In this document: piece after piece, positions 19,019 to 29,160 of the stretch
Layout of the letters: each line of letters begins with the position of its first letter
Position numbering within the stretch: the stretch's first letter is position 1
NCBI RefSeq assembly: GCF_004345615.1
Contig: NZ_SLWK01000001.1
Coordinates: 434,001-498,000, forward strand
DNA from: Natronoflexus pectinivorans
GTDB taxonomy: Bacteria > Bacteroidota > Bacteroidia > Bacteroidales > Marinilabiliaceae
Reading direction: 5' to 3'
Length of the DNA: 64,000 bases
The notes under the pieces: generated by a model
What the model was told of the DNA's origin: nothing
The model's input: only the letters and a program-made list of their open reading frames with translations
The model's database searches: none
Made by a program: the position numbers and the translations under genes

Positions 19019-22000
19019 CTACATTTCCAGAATTTCTGATGGGGGTTTACCATAATGCTTCTTAAATACGGTGCTAAAATATGCAATACTTGAAAAGCCA
19101 CACATCTCACTAACCTCAGTAATTGTTAATTTTCGGGATTGTAAGAGTTCCAAAGCTCTGCTTAAACGAACACTTTTTATAAAATCACTGGGTGATTTAT
19201 CTGTTAAGCTTTTAATTTTTTTATAAAGAAGAGAGCCGCTCACATTCATCTCAGAGGCAAACATATCTTTATTAAACATAGGATTTGAGATGTTTTCCTC
19301 CACTATCTTTAAGGCCTTCTTAACAAATTGATCATTTAACTCGTTGGTTAAAATCGGTTCATTGTCCACACTTTTAATTAACTTCAATGCCTTATCATGA
19401 ATTGCACTCCTGTTTATGATAATGGATTTAATCCTTTGCTTTAGTAATTTAGTATTGAATGGCTTCATTAAGTAATCGTCGGCGCCAAGTCTTAATCCTT
19501 CAAGTTGTTTAGCTTGATCACTTAGTGCTGTTAACAATACAACAGGTATATGAGAAGTTTCATAGGTGGACTTAATCAATTTGCATAATTCAAATCCATT
19601 CATTTCAGGCATCATAACATCAGAAATAACCAGGTCGGGCAATTTGTCCGATATCAATTCCCAAGCCTCCTTTCCGTTAGAAGCCAACAATACTTTAAAA
19701 TCGGATTGTAATGAAAGAAGTAAGAACTCGCGTAATTCATCATTATCTTCAACAACAAGGACAGTAGGTGAATCCATGATTTCAAAACCATCTTCTAAAA
19801 AATCGTCAGGTTGAAAAATGTCTTCAGATGGTTTGGGTATGGTTAAAATCTCAACCTGGTTAAAAGCAGTCTCATTAGCTGGGATAGAAATTTTAAAAGT
19901 AGTACCTTCATCTAACTGACTTATACATTCTATAATTCCTCCATGAAGCTCGACATACTTCTTAACCAATATGAGTCCAATACCAGAACCAACAACACGG
20001 GAATTAATAGCATTCTCTCCGCGGTAAAATTCTTTAAAAAGTTGCTTTTGTGCACTTTTGTCAATTCCTATTCCATAATCCTGTATCTCCAGAAACCAAT
20101 TCTCCCCTTTGGTATAAAATCTTACATCAACAACTCCTCCGGTATGTGAATACTTTATGGCATTTGAGATGAGATTATCAACAATCTTTTCAATTAAAAC
20201 CTCATCGATGTATGCTTCCTGAAAAGCAGAATTTTCTTTAAATCTAATGTCTATATTTTTTTCACTGGCTAAAGAATCAAACATTAAAAGACGATTTGAG
20301 ATTAACTTAACCACATCAACCTTCCTGACCGAAAGTCGCTCTTTCCCTACATCAGCTTTCTGGAAGTCCATTAATTGAGTAACGACTGTTGTCAATCGAA
20401 GAACTTGAGCACTAGCGAGCTCTAAATAGTATTTACCAATTTGTGACAAACCTGTTTCAGTGCTTAACTCATCAATCGGTGCTTTTATTAATGTAAGCGA
20501 GGTTCTCATATCATGGGCAGTATTAGCGAAAAACCTTATCTTTTCTTCGGAATGTAACTGCTTTATAAGATTAATGTGATATTTCAAAGAGAAGTAAAAA
20601 ACGCCTAACAAAAACAACGATACAGCAAGAAGGAACCACCAGGTTTCCCAGAATGGGGGATGCTTAATTATCTTAAGCATCCGTTCGTCAACAACTTTTA
20701 GCATCGAATTATCATACATTCTGATTCTCAATGTAAATTTGCCCGTAGGTAAATTAGAATAATTAAGTGTTCTGCCACCTATTGGAAGGCTCCAATCAGA
20801 GTCTAACCCTTCCAGAATCCATGAGAACTTGGAGCCTGATGTCATGTTTAATGGTAAAATTTCCAAAGATAGGATTCCCTGATTATGTCTTAATTCAATC
20901 TCACTTAAACTGTTGATTGGAACAGCGAGTTCCGGTCTTAATGATTTACCCATAACTCTAAGTTCCTGCAAAAAGATTTTGCCATTAGGTATAATGGGTT
21001 CTATATGTTCTGGATCAAAAATTACAGAACCTCTATTGGTTCCAAATACCAGTTCTCCGGAGTTTAACCTTAGTCGAGCGCTTCTGTTGTAGGATAGGCC
21101 AGAAAAACTCTCTATTTCTGAAAAATTCTCGACCGTATGGTTTTTGATATTAAATTTGCAAAGACCAGTTTCGGTTCCTAACCAAAAAAAATCTCCATCT
21201 CTAATGATGCTATTAAGAAATCTGGAAGGTAATCCAGATGACTCATCAAATCTTTTCTTTTCTCCTGATACCAAATTATATTTGAGCAAACCATCTCCTA
21301 CAGTACACAACCAGACATCTGAACCTGAAATATAAAAATCATGAACAAGGTACCCGCTTAAAACTATATGCAACTCACCAGTCTCTGTGTTTAATGTACT
21401 TAACCCATAAGAACATCCCAGGAGCATCGTATTTTCAGAATACTGCTGAATTAAATAGACAGGCTGAGCCATATAACTTCTAAACTCTCCAGTTGCACTA
21501 TTATAACGAATAATATCTCCTCTTACACCAACAATCCATAGTTGATCTTTTTTGTCGCGGTAGATATCAAATATAAAATTGTTATTAAAATCTATATTCT
21601 CAGTCTCACTGCTATAACGAGCCAACTCCTCTCCTGTAGTACCATCCAGCACAAAAACTCCGGCAGAATAAGTCCCCGCCCATATGTTACCATCAACATC
21701 CTCATTAATCGACAGAAATACCTGAACCTCCTGCTCTTCATTATGATAAAAAGATGCCCACTCATTAGTTGACCTATTCCATCGGCTTAGTCCACTATTG
21801 GTAGCAAACCACAAATTCCCACGGTTATCTTCAACCATATCATTGATATCATTGCTAACTATGGAATTTGGTTCGTTTATAATATATTCTACACGGGTAA
21901 GATAACGAGGACTATAATCAAAATACGAAACACCTCCACTATAAGTACTTATCCAGACCCTGCCGTTTCGATCACGGTAAATGTCATATACACCGTTTCC

Positions 22001-22999
22001 TCGCAATGAATGCTGATTGTTCAAATCCTCCTTAAAAAGGTTTGTTACATCATATGTATCACGGCGTATCTCCCAAGCCCCTTGACCATCAACACCAATT
22101 AAATAAGTTGAATCAGTTACTTGCTCAATGGCTAGAATCGGTTGTCGGGGAATGGATTCGATCCTGAATGTTCGAGAGCCGATAAAATCATATACATACA
22201 AACCGGAAAATACAGTCCCAATTAGGAGAACAGATTTTTCTTTATCATAATAAAGTTCAGATATCCTCGTAAGGGTGGTAAGAGATTCTGGCAATTTATA
22301 TACGACTGCCTGATCTTTAATGTTAAATAATACAAATTGATTTTGAGCAGATACAACCAGAGTTGAATCATCTATCCATTCTATAAATTGGACATCAGTA
22401 AATTTATCAAAAAGAGAGATTTCACCGTTCTCGTATTTAGCCAAACCTTCAACCGAAGCGAACCAGAAATTTCCGTCTACATCTATTACTAAATTGCTGA
22501 TGCTTAAAAACCGGAAATCCATAAGTACTGCCAAATTAACATAGAAGTCAAATTGGTCAAGTACAGGGTTGTAGCGAAATACCTGACCGTTGTTGGTGTA
22601 TGCATATAAAGTTAGATCGTGATAGATTAACCGAACAAGTACAACATCGGAGGTTTCATATGGGAGAGTATATAAATGGTACTCATCATTAGTTAAACGA
22701 AGAATCCCCATTTTGGAAGCCACCCAAACAAAACCATAGTCATCCATGACAGTTGAGGATGTCTCCCTTAAAGAGATTCCATGAATATCATTTATATTGT
22801 GAAATATCACATTAGAGGCATATCCACTAGAAAACAAAGAAACCGATAATAGAATGATAATGAAATGACGAATTTTTGTTAAACCAGATAAATAATGATT
22901 CCTGATTCGAAAAAAAGACAGATCAATTCTATCAACTCGAAACTTGTCTCTCGTTAGTGCAAATAATCTGTTAGCTTTCTCCACAACCTTATACTTCAT
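19019..22999 (-). CDS. Hybrid two-component system regulator (HTCS) of the xylan locus
   Basis: One-protein sensor and transcription factor of about 1326 residues from the ATG at 22999; the frame extends to a TTG at 23017. In order: an N-terminal hydrophobic segment (about 45-60), a periplasmic beta-propeller array of two-component-regulator repeats with motifs such as GNLWFATNSGLSRW (about 80-665), a Y_Y_Y domain (about 700-775), a membrane helix (about 787-804), a histidine kinase with His829 in ANTAHDMRTSL and DYGIGI, a receiver with phospho-acceptor Asp1127 in ISDVMMPEMNG, and an AraC-type HTH at the end (ITEVSEMCGFSSIAYFSTVF). HTCS proteins sense oligosaccharides in the periplasm and switch on the adjacent susCD operon. 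Position and family make it the regulator of the xylan operon, equivalent to XusR. Confidence 0.95.
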   Translation of the reverse strand: MKYKVVEKANRLFALTRDKFRVDRIDLSFFRIRNHYLSGLTKIRHFIIILLSVSLFSSGYASNVIFHNINDIHGISLRETSSTVMDDYGFVWVASKMGILRLTNDEYHLYTLPYETSDVVLVRLIYHDLTLYAYTNNGQVFRYNPVLDQFDFYVNLAVLMDFRFLSISNLVIDVDGNFWFASVEGLAKYENGEISLFDKFTDVQFIEWIDDSTLVVSAQNQFVLFNIKDQAVVYKLPESLTTLTRISELYYDKEKSVLLIGTVFSGLYVYDFIGSRTFRIESIPRQPILAIEQVTDSTYLIGVDGQGAWEIRRDTYDVTNLFKEDLNNQHSLRGNGVYDIYRDRNGRVWISTYSGGVSYFDYSPRYLTRVEYIINEPNSIVSNDINDMVEDNRGNLWFATNSGLSRWNRSTNEWASFYHNEEQEVQVFLSINEDVDGNIWAGTYSAGVFVLDGTTGEELARYSSETENIDFNNNFIFDIYRDKKDQLWIVGVRGDIIRYNSATGEFRSYMAQPVYLIQQYSENTMLLGCSYGLSTLNTETGELHIVLSGYLVHDFYISGSDVWLCTVGDGLLKYNLVSGEKKRFDESSGLPSRFLNSIIRDGDFFWLGTETGLCKFNIKNHTVENFSEIESFSGLSYNRSARLRLNSGELVFGTNRGSVIFDPEHIEPIIPNGKIFLQELRVMGKSLRPELAVPINSLSEIELRHNQGILSLEILPLNMTSGSKFSWILEGLDSDWSLPIGGRTLNYSNLPTGKFTLRIRMYDNSMLKVVDERMLKIIKHPPFWETWWFLLAVSLFLLGVFYFSLKYHINLIKQLHSEEKIRFFANTAHDMRTSLTLIKAPIDELSTETGLSQIGKYYLELASAQVLRLTTVVTQLMDFQKADVGKERLSVRKVDVVKLISNRLLMFDSLASEKNIDIRFKENSAFQEAYIDEVLIEKIVDNLISNAIKYSHTGGVVDVRFYTKGENWFLEIQDYGIGIDKSAQKQLFKEFYRGENAINSRVVGSGIGLILVKKYVELHGGIIECISQLDEGTTFKISIPANETAFNQVEILTIPKPSEDIFQPDDFLEDGFEIMDSPTVLVVEDNDELREFLLLSLQSDFKVLLASNGKEAWELISDKLPDLVISDVMMPEMNGFELCKLIKSTYETSHIPVVLLTALSDQAKQLEGLRLGADDYLMKPFNTKLLKQRIKSIIINRSAIHDKALKLIKSVDNEPILTNELNDQFVKKALKIVEENISNPMFNKDMFASEMNVSGSLLYKKIKSLTDKSPSDFIKSVRLSRALELLQSRKLTITEVSEMCGFSSIAYFSTVFKKHYGKPPSEILEM

Positions 23000-23306
23000 A
23001 GAATCCAAATAAATCAAGTAATATTCTGTGTTGTGATTACAAACTTACAATAAAAGTAAATAACACTTTCATAAAAAGCAATAAAACTAAAATAGATATT
23101 AAATTTTGAATGATACAATAATAAGAAAAAGAGAGCTATTATCAATTGAATATCAACAATTTTAACAATTCTGCATTGAACTGTTGAAAAAGAAATTACC
23201 AACCGTTTTCCCTTTTCGTTATATTTGGATGATTTTTTTAGAACTATCCTTAACAAAATCCGAATATAATACCCAATGAAATATTAACTGAAAGGAGAAG
23301 CACGCA
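23000..23306. promoter_or_regulatory. Divergent promoter region between HTCS and parE
   Basis: The gap holds a -7-like box in each direction. On the plus strand it is TATATTTG at 23220-23227, about 80 bases before parE. On the minus strand it is TAAGTTTG (23047-23040), 41 bases before the HTCS ATG. Neither has a TTG at the usual 19-21-base spacing, so both are weak calls. Confidence 0.4.
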
Positions 23307-25139
23307 ATGATTCAGAATTATTCAGAAGATACCATTCAAACGCTTGACTGGAAAGAACATATCAGACGCCGACCCGGTATGTACATCGGAAAACTCGGCG
23401 ATGGCTCATATGCAGACGATGGTATTTATGTGTTGCTAAAAGAGGTGATGGATAACTCCATTGATGAATTCATGATGGGGTTTGGAAAAAAAATCAATGT
23501 AACCATGCAGGATGGCTATATCTCGGTAAGGGATTTTGGCCGCGGAATACCTCTTGGGAAGGTGGTTGATGTGGTTTCAAAAATGAACACCGGTGCCAAA
23601 TACGACAGCCGCGTGTTTAAAAAATCTGTGGGACTAAACGGAGTAGGGGTAAAAGCTGTAAATGCTCTGTCGGTTAATTTTAAAGTGCATGCTTTCAGGG
23701 ATGGAGAAACAAAGTGCGTTGAGTTCAGCAAGGGAGAAATCATCAATGATTCTCCGGTAGAGTCCACCAAAGAGCCGAACGGCACTTTGCTGGAATTTAA
23801 ACCAGATGACACCGTGTTTGAATCGTTCACCTTTCGTGAAGAGTTCATTGAGGATCTTCTGAAAAACTACACATTCCTCAACACCGGTTTAACGATAAAT
23901 TTTAACGATAAAGCATTCATCTCAAAAAATGGACTGCTGGATCTTCTTGATGAGAAAATGACCGATACCGGTCTTTACCCGATCATTCATCTTAAAGACG
24001 AAGATCTTGAAGTGGCCATAACCCATACCAGTCAGTATGGCGAGGAGTACTATACCTTTGTTAACGGACAGCATACCACACAGGGAGGAACGCATTTGAT
24101 TGCGTTCCGGGAAGCCTATGTTAAAACCATCAGGGAATTCTATAATAAAAACTTTGATGTGGCAGATATCCGTCAGGGTATAGTAGCAGCAGTGAGCATA
24201 AAAATTCAGGAACCTGTTTTTGAATCTCAAACAAAAACGAAACTGGGTTCCAAAGATATGGTTCAAGGCGGCGCATCGGTGAGAAACTATATTCACGATT
24301 ATTTAAAGCAAAAACTGGATAATTTCCTTCATAAAAACGGCGAAATCGCCGACATTCTGTATAAAAAAATTCAGGAATCTGAAAAGGAGAGGAAAGCCAT
24401 TTCCGGCATACAGAAATTGGCACGAGAAAGAGCGAAAAAAGTCAGTCTTCACAATAAAAAACTGCGCGATTGCCGCATTCATTACAACTCCAACGCCGAA
24501 CGAAAACTGGAAACATCCATTTTCATCACCGAGGGAGATTCGGCCAGCGGATCCATCACTAAATCAAGGGATGTTACCTGTCAGGCAGTATTTAGTCTGA
24601 AAGGGAAACCCCTCAACACCTACGGTTTAACCAAAAAGATTGTTTACGAAAATGAAGAGTTCAATCTTCTTCAGGCAGCGCTTAACATTGAGGAAGGACT
24701 GGAAACGCTGAGGTACAATCACGTTATCATAGCTACCGATGCCGACGTAGACGGAATGCACATCAGGTTGCTGCTCATTACCTTCTTTCTTCAGTTTTTC
24801 CCCGAATTGGTAAAAAACGGACATTTATACATCTTACAAACGCCGCTTTTCAGAGTAAGAAACAAAAAAGAGACCCGATATTGCTATACTGAAGAAGAGA
24901 GAATTAAAGCAATCAAAAGCCTGGGATCAAACCCTGAAATCACAAGGTTTAAGGGATTGGGAGAGATTTCACCCGATGAGTTTAAGCATTTTATTGGAAA
25001 AGATATGAGGCTCGATCAGGTAAGGATGAAAAAAGAAGATGCAGCAAAAGAACTGCTTGACTTTTACATGGGAAAAAATACACCTGATCGCCAAAATTTT
25101 ATCATCGACAATCTGATTGTCGATGAAGAGATGCTTTAA
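23307..25139 (+). CDS. parE: DNA topoisomerase IV subunit B (ATPase)
   Basis: A 610-residue GHKL ATPase subunit that powers strand passage for chromosome decatenation. The N-terminal ATP site shows RRPGMYIG, the Mg-binding Asn50 in MDNSIDE, and GRGIP with the ATP-lid [14 protein letters not shown]. The TOPRIM part has EGDSA (409-413) and DADVDG (478-483). The short form, without the large insert of Gram-negative GyrB, and the adjacent parC support ParE over GyrB. An AGGAG Shine-Dalgarno site lies 10 bases before the ATG, which is unusual enough among the genes here to support the start. Confidence 0.93.
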   Translation: MIQNYSEDTIQTLDWKEHIRRRPGMYIGKLGDGSYADDGIYVLLKEVMDNSIDEFMMGFGKKINVTMQDGYISVRDFGRGIPLGKVVDVVSKMNTGAKYDSRVFKKSVGLNGVGVKAVNALSVNFKVHAFRDGETKCVEFSKGEIINDSPVESTKEPNGTLLEFKPDDTVFESFTFREEFIEDLLKNYTFLNTGLTINFNDKAFISKNGLLDLLDEKMTDTGLYPIIHLKDEDLEVAITHTSQYGEEYYTFVNGQHTTQGGTHLIAFREAYVKTIREFYNKNFDVADIRQGIVAAVSIKIQEPVFESQTKTKLGSKDMVQGGASVRNYIHDYLKQKLDNFLHKNGEIADILYKKIQESEKERKAISGIQKLARERAKKVSLHNKKLRDCRIHYNSNAERKLETSIFITEGDSASGSITKSRDVTCQAVFSLKGKPLNTYGLTKKIVYENEEFNLLQAALNIEEGLETLRYNHVIIATDADVDGMHIRLLLITFFLQFFPELVKNGHLYILQTPLFRVRNKKETRYCYTEEERIKAIKSLGSNPEITRFKGLGEISPDEFKHFIGKDMRLDQVRMKKEDAAKELLDFYMGKNTPDRQNFIIDNLIVDEEML

Positions 25140-25294
25140 CATTTATAAAAATCAGGATCTTTAAACCATATAATTAGAATGATAGAGAGAAAACAGACCA
25201 GCAAAATAAAATTTCGAGAAACATAATCTACTGGTCTCTATTTCTTAAATCTAAAACTCTTTTAAGATGTTGATCAAAAAACATAACCGCCAAG

Positions 25295-27913
25295 ATGGAT
25301 AACGAAAAAACATTCGACGAGAACGAGTCAAAAGATCAAGACAACAGCAACCAAACTCCGGAGGAAGCACCAAAAATCACTCCGCTGCAAGGGATGTATA
25401 AAAGCTGGTTTCTTGATTACGCATCCTATGTGATTTTGGAGAGAGCTGTTCCGCACATCAACGATGGACTAAAGCCGGTTCAGCGTCGCATTTTACATGC
25501 CATGCGTCGTTTGGATGACGGACGTTACAATAAAGTGGCCAACATCATTGGCCACACCATGCAGTTTCACCCTCACGGGGATGCTTCCATAGGTGATGCC
25601 ATGGTACAGATTGGTCAAAAAGAGTTACTGATTGACACACAGGGAAACTGGGGTAATATTTTCACGGGAGATGGTTCTGCTGCCCCCCGCTACATCGAAG
25701 CCAGGCTGACAAAGTTTGCCCACGAAGTGGTTTTTAACCCAAAAACCACCGAATGGAAACCCACTTACGATGGAAGAAACAAGGAACCCATAACGCTTCC
25801 GGTTAAGTTTCCTCTTTTGTTGGCACAAGGCGTAGAGGGAATTGCGGTGGGATTGGCCTCTAAAATTTTACCACACAACATTCAGGAGCTCATTGATGCT
25901 TCCATTGGATATCTCAAGAATCAACCATTTGAGTTGTATCCCGATTTCCCCACCGGCGGTATGATGGATGTTGCAAGGTATAACGACGGGATACGCGGTG
26001 GAGCAGTTAAGGTACGAGCCAAAATAGCAAAACTCGATGCCAAAACCCTTATTATTTCAGACATCCCATTCGGCAAAAACACCACAACACTCATTGAATC
26101 GATTTTAAAAGCGGTAGAAAAGGGCAAAATTAAAATCAGAAAGATAGATGATAATACGGCCGAAAACGTTGAGATACAGGTGCATTTACCGGCTGGTGCA
26201 TCACCCGACAAAACAATTGATGCCCTCTATGCTTTCACCGATTGTGAGGTGTCTATTTCTCCTAATGCTTGCGTAATCCGCGATAACAAGCCGTGTTTCA
26301 TTGGAGTTTCCGAAATACTGAGATCCAATACAGACCATACCGTTCATTTGTTGACTCGTGAATTGGAAATCAGAAAGGACGAGCTGGAAGAAGCATGGCA
26401 CATGGCTTCTTTAGAGAAGATTTTCATAGAGAACAAAATTTACCAACGCATTGAGGAGTGTACCACATACGAGGCCATTATCCAAACCATAGACCATGGT
26501 TTGGAACCTTTTAAGCCAAAGCTTAAAAGAGATGTCACACGCGATGATATCATTAAATTAACTGAAATAAAAATCAAACGTATATCACGTTTCGATTCCA
26601 ACAAGGCCGATGAATACATTGTATCCATCGAAGAGGAACTTGAGCAGGTGGAGTACAATTTGCAAAACATCATCCCCTACTCCATCGACTACTATAAGCG
26701 ATTGAAAAAGCAATACGCCTCTAAATATCCGCGTAAAACTGAGTTGCGCAACTTCCAAACCATTGAAGCCACAAAAGTGGTGGTTAAAAACGAGAAACTC
26801 TACATTAACCGCGCTGATGGCTTTGTGGGAACCGCACTCAGAAAAGATGAATACATCTGCGATTGTTCCGATATTGACGACATCATCATTTTTTATAAGG
26901 ATGGTCGCTACATCATCACAAAAGTTCAGGAAAAAGCGTTTGTAGGGAAAAACATCATCCACATTGCGGTATTTAAGCGAAACGATAACCGTACCATATA
27001 CAACGTCGCTTACCGCGACGGAAAAGGTGGAAACACATACGCTAAGCGATTTGCTGTCACAGGAATCACCCGTGATAAAGAGTACAATGTGACCCGCGGC
27101 ACCGAAGGTTCCGAGGTAGTTTATTTCAGTGCCAACCCCAACGGCGAGGCCGAAATACTAAAGGTCACACTTCGTCCCCGTCCACGTATTCGCAACCTCA
27201 TTTTCGAATTCGATATGGGAGAGCTTCTTGTAAAAGGTCGTAGTGCAATGGGTAACATCCTGACTCGTCACGATATCCATAAAATAACCCTTAAAAAGAA
27301 AGGCGAGTCGACTTTAGGTGGCAGAAAAATTTGGTTTGAACCAGAGGTGCTTCGTCTGAATACCGACGGAAGAGGCTCATATTTAGGCGAATTCCAAAAT
27401 GATGACCAAATACTGGTCATCACCCGCGACGGCCAGTTCTATCAAACCAACTTCGACCTGAGCAACCACTATGAGGACAACATCCTTTATATTGAGAAAT
27501 TTAAACCGGAGACGGTATGGTCAGCGGTCTATTTTGATGCAGACCAGAACTACCATTACGTTAAGCGCTTCCAGACAGAGCAGGTGAGCAAACCACAAAA
27601 ATTTATTGGTGACAACGCGAAATCCTATCTGGTAAAAATGACCAAGGTGGATTATCCCCGATTGGAAATTAAATTTGGCGGTGAGGACAAAGACCGCGAA
27701 AAGGCCATCGTGGAAGTGGCGGAATTCATCAACGTAAAAGGCTATAAAGCAAAAGGGAAAAGACTAACAACATACCAGGTTTCAAAAATCAACGAGTTGG
27801 AGCCTCTCAACAAGCCCGAAGAGACTTTAGAGCAGGAGCAAAAAGCCGATGAGAACGATGCCTCCTCCAACCAAGATGAATCTGATGGTCAAATGTCAAT
27901 CTTTGATAATTAA
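25295..27913 (+). CDS. parC: DNA topoisomerase IV subunit A
   Basis: An 872-residue subunit that cuts and rejoins DNA. The catalytic tyrosine is Tyr133 in AAPRYIEAR. The quinolone-resistance region reads HPHGDASIGDAMV with Ser98 present, the drug-sensitive type residue. The C-terminal half (about 520-840) is a divergent GyrA-type beta-propeller without a clear GyrA box, as expected for ParC. The tail is acidic and Gln-rich. It is separated from parE by 155 bases and its stop codon is directly followed by the ATG of the shikimate kinase gene. Confidence 0.93.
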   Translation: MDNEKTFDENESKDQDNSNQTPEEAPKITPLQGMYKSWFLDYASYVILERAVPHINDGLKPVQRRILHAMRRLDDGRYNKVANIIGHTMQFHPHGDASIGDAMVQIGQKELLIDTQGNWGNIFTGDGSAAPRYIEARLTKFAHEVVFNPKTTEWKPTYDGRNKEPITLPVKFPLLLAQGVEGIAVGLASKILPHNIQELIDASIGYLKNQPFELYPDFPTGGMMDVARYNDGIRGGAVKVRAKIAKLDAKTLIISDIPFGKNTTTLIESILKAVEKGKIKIRKIDDNTAENVEIQVHLPAGASPDKTIDALYAFTDCEVSISPNACVIRDNKPCFIGVSEILRSNTDHTVHLLTRELEIRKDELEEAWHMASLEKIFIENKIYQRIEECTTYEAIIQTIDHGLEPFKPKLKRDVTRDDIIKLTEIKIKRISRFDSNKADEYIVSIEEELEQVEYNLQNIIPYSIDYYKRLKKQYASKYPRKTELRNFQTIEATKVVVKNEKLYINRADGFVGTALRKDEYICDCSDIDDIIIFYKDGRYIITKVQEKAFVGKNIIHIAVFKRNDNRTIYNVAYRDGKGGNTYAKRFAVTGITRDKEYNVTRGTEGSEVVYFSANPNGEAEILKVTLRPRPRIRNLIFEFDMGELLVKGRSAMGNILTRHDIHKITLKKKGESTLGGRKIWFEPEVLRLNTDGRGSYLGEFQNDDQILVITRDGQFYQTNFDLSNHYEDNILYIEKFKPETVWSAVYFDADQNYHYVKRFQTEQVSKPQKFIGDNAKSYLVKMTKVDYPRLEIKFGGEDKDREKAIVEVAEFINVKGYKAKGKRLTTYQVSKINELEPLNKPEETLEQEQKADENDASSNQDESDGQMSIFDN

Positions 27914-28441
27914 ATGATGGGGTTTAAAAGAGTATATCTGCTGGGTTTCATGGGATGCGGAAAATCCACCGTAGGAAAATCTCTGGCAAAAGAAGTTCAA
28001 TGGGATTTTATTGACTTGGATGATTTCATTGAAAAGAAATCAGGAATGTCCATTCCTGATGTTTTTCAAACGCATGGTGAGGATTATTTCAGGCAACTGG
28101 AGTCTGAAGCCGTTGCCGAAACCACATCCATGGAAAATGTAATAATAGCTACAGGTGGAGGTGCTCCATGTTTTCACAAAAACATGGAGGCCATGAATCA
28201 GGCAGGTTTAACCATTTACCTTCAACTCAGTGCTGAAGGTTTAAGAGACCGGCTAAAACCGGCTAAAACCAATCGTCCACTTATATCTAACAAAAGTGAT
28301 GATGAGTTATTGGAATTCATAAAAGAAAAATTAGCCGAAAGAGAATCATATTACAAATTAGCCAAAGTTACTGCAGATGCAACGGCAGTTGGGCCCCAAA
28401 CCTATATAAATATTTTGAAATCATACCAATCAATAAAATAA
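27914..28441 (+). CDS. aroK: Shikimate kinase
   Basis: A 175-residue P-loop kinase that makes shikimate 3-phosphate in the chorismate pathway. Visible motifs are Walker A GFMGCGKST (11-19), shikimate-binding Asp34/Asp36/Asp37 in IDLDDFIE, Arg60 in YFRQLE, the GGGAP loop (81-85) and Arg121 in NRPL of the lid. The start codon touches the parC stop with no gap, so it is probably translated by coupling. The link with topoisomerase IV is only by co-transcription. Confidence 0.93.
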   Translation: MMGFKRVYLLGFMGCGKSTVGKSLAKEVQWDFIDLDDFIEKKSGMSIPDVFQTHGEDYFRQLESEAVAETTSMENVIIATGGGAPCFHKNMEAMNQAGLTIYLQLSAEGLRDRLKPAKTNRPLISNKSDDELLEFIKEKLAERESYYKLAKVTADATAVGPQTYINILKSYQSIK

Positions 28442-28474
28442 TTGCTATTTTTATGATCAAAATATCCGGTACGC

Positions 28475-29062
28475 ATGGAGGACAAAGAGACAAATCCTAT
28501 TGAATCAGGTGGAAACACCAGAGCATCAGCGCTGGAAAAGGAAATAATTAGATTAAAATCTAACTCTAAGAGACAGTCTGCAAAATATCAAAGATTAAAA
28601 AAATGGACCATCTTTCAGCTTTTCTTTTTCTTTCTGTTCTTCCTGATGCTGCTTCTCTTCAATGTGATACAATGGCCCGCCGGAAGCGACTCCATCCGTC
28701 AGGAAACCATCGTAATCAGAGATACTATCAGAGTTACAGAATTTCGTGACGAAGAATCCATACCTCCCATAGAAAGCCTGATTAAAATACCTATTCCTGA
28801 AAACGGAATCCTGTTCAGCGTTCAAATTGGTGCATTTACTTCTATAAACCTCTCAGAATTCACACTAAACCTGGTATCTCTTAACCAGTATTCCTTTGAA
28901 GCCATTAATCAATATACAGTTGGACTTTTTGAGGATTTTAACAATGCAGAAAAGTTCAGACAGGAGATAGTCAGAATGGGCTTTAACGATGCTTTTATAA
29001 TAGCTACAAAGAATGGAAGACGAATAGATTTGCAGGAGGCTTTGGTATTGCAAAGAGACTAA
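28475..29062 (+). CDS. Membrane-anchored SPOR-domain protein
   Basis: A 195-residue protein with a basic, coiled N-terminus (about 1-44), one membrane helix rich in Phe and Leu (about 45-66), a linker, and a C-terminal SPOR-like domain (about 112-185) beginning FSVQIGAFTS and containing TVGLFEDFNNAEKFRQEI. SPOR domains bind septal peptidoglycan stripped of side chains, which would place the protein at the division site. The domain call rests on pattern and not on a search. It lies 33 bases after aroK in the same direction and is followed by a terminator. Confidence 0.75.
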   Translation: MEDKETNPIESGGNTRASALEKEIIRLKSNSKRQSAKYQRLKKWTIFQLFFFFLFFLMLLLFNVIQWPAGSDSIRQETIVIRDTIRVTEFRDEESIPPIESLIKIPIPENGILFSVQIGAFTSINLSEFTLNLVSLNQYSFEAINQYTVGLFEDFNNAEKFRQEIVRMGFNDAFIIATKNGRRIDLQEALVLQRD

Positions 29063-29091
29063 AACCACCTCAAGAGCCATTATGTAGGAAT

Positions 29092-29138
29092 AAAAAAAAC
29101 ACTGACTGCTTTAATTCCAGAAGCAATCAGTGTTTATC
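29092..29138. terminator. Bidirectional terminator between SPOR gene and galM
   Basis: A 13-bp stem with one mismatch has arms at about 29098-29110 (AACACTGACTGCT, with an A run before it) and 29121-29133 (AGCAATCAGTGTT). It sits between convergent genes and can serve both. Confidence 0.7.
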
Positions 29139-29160
29139 TTTGATTCATATCCGATATATT

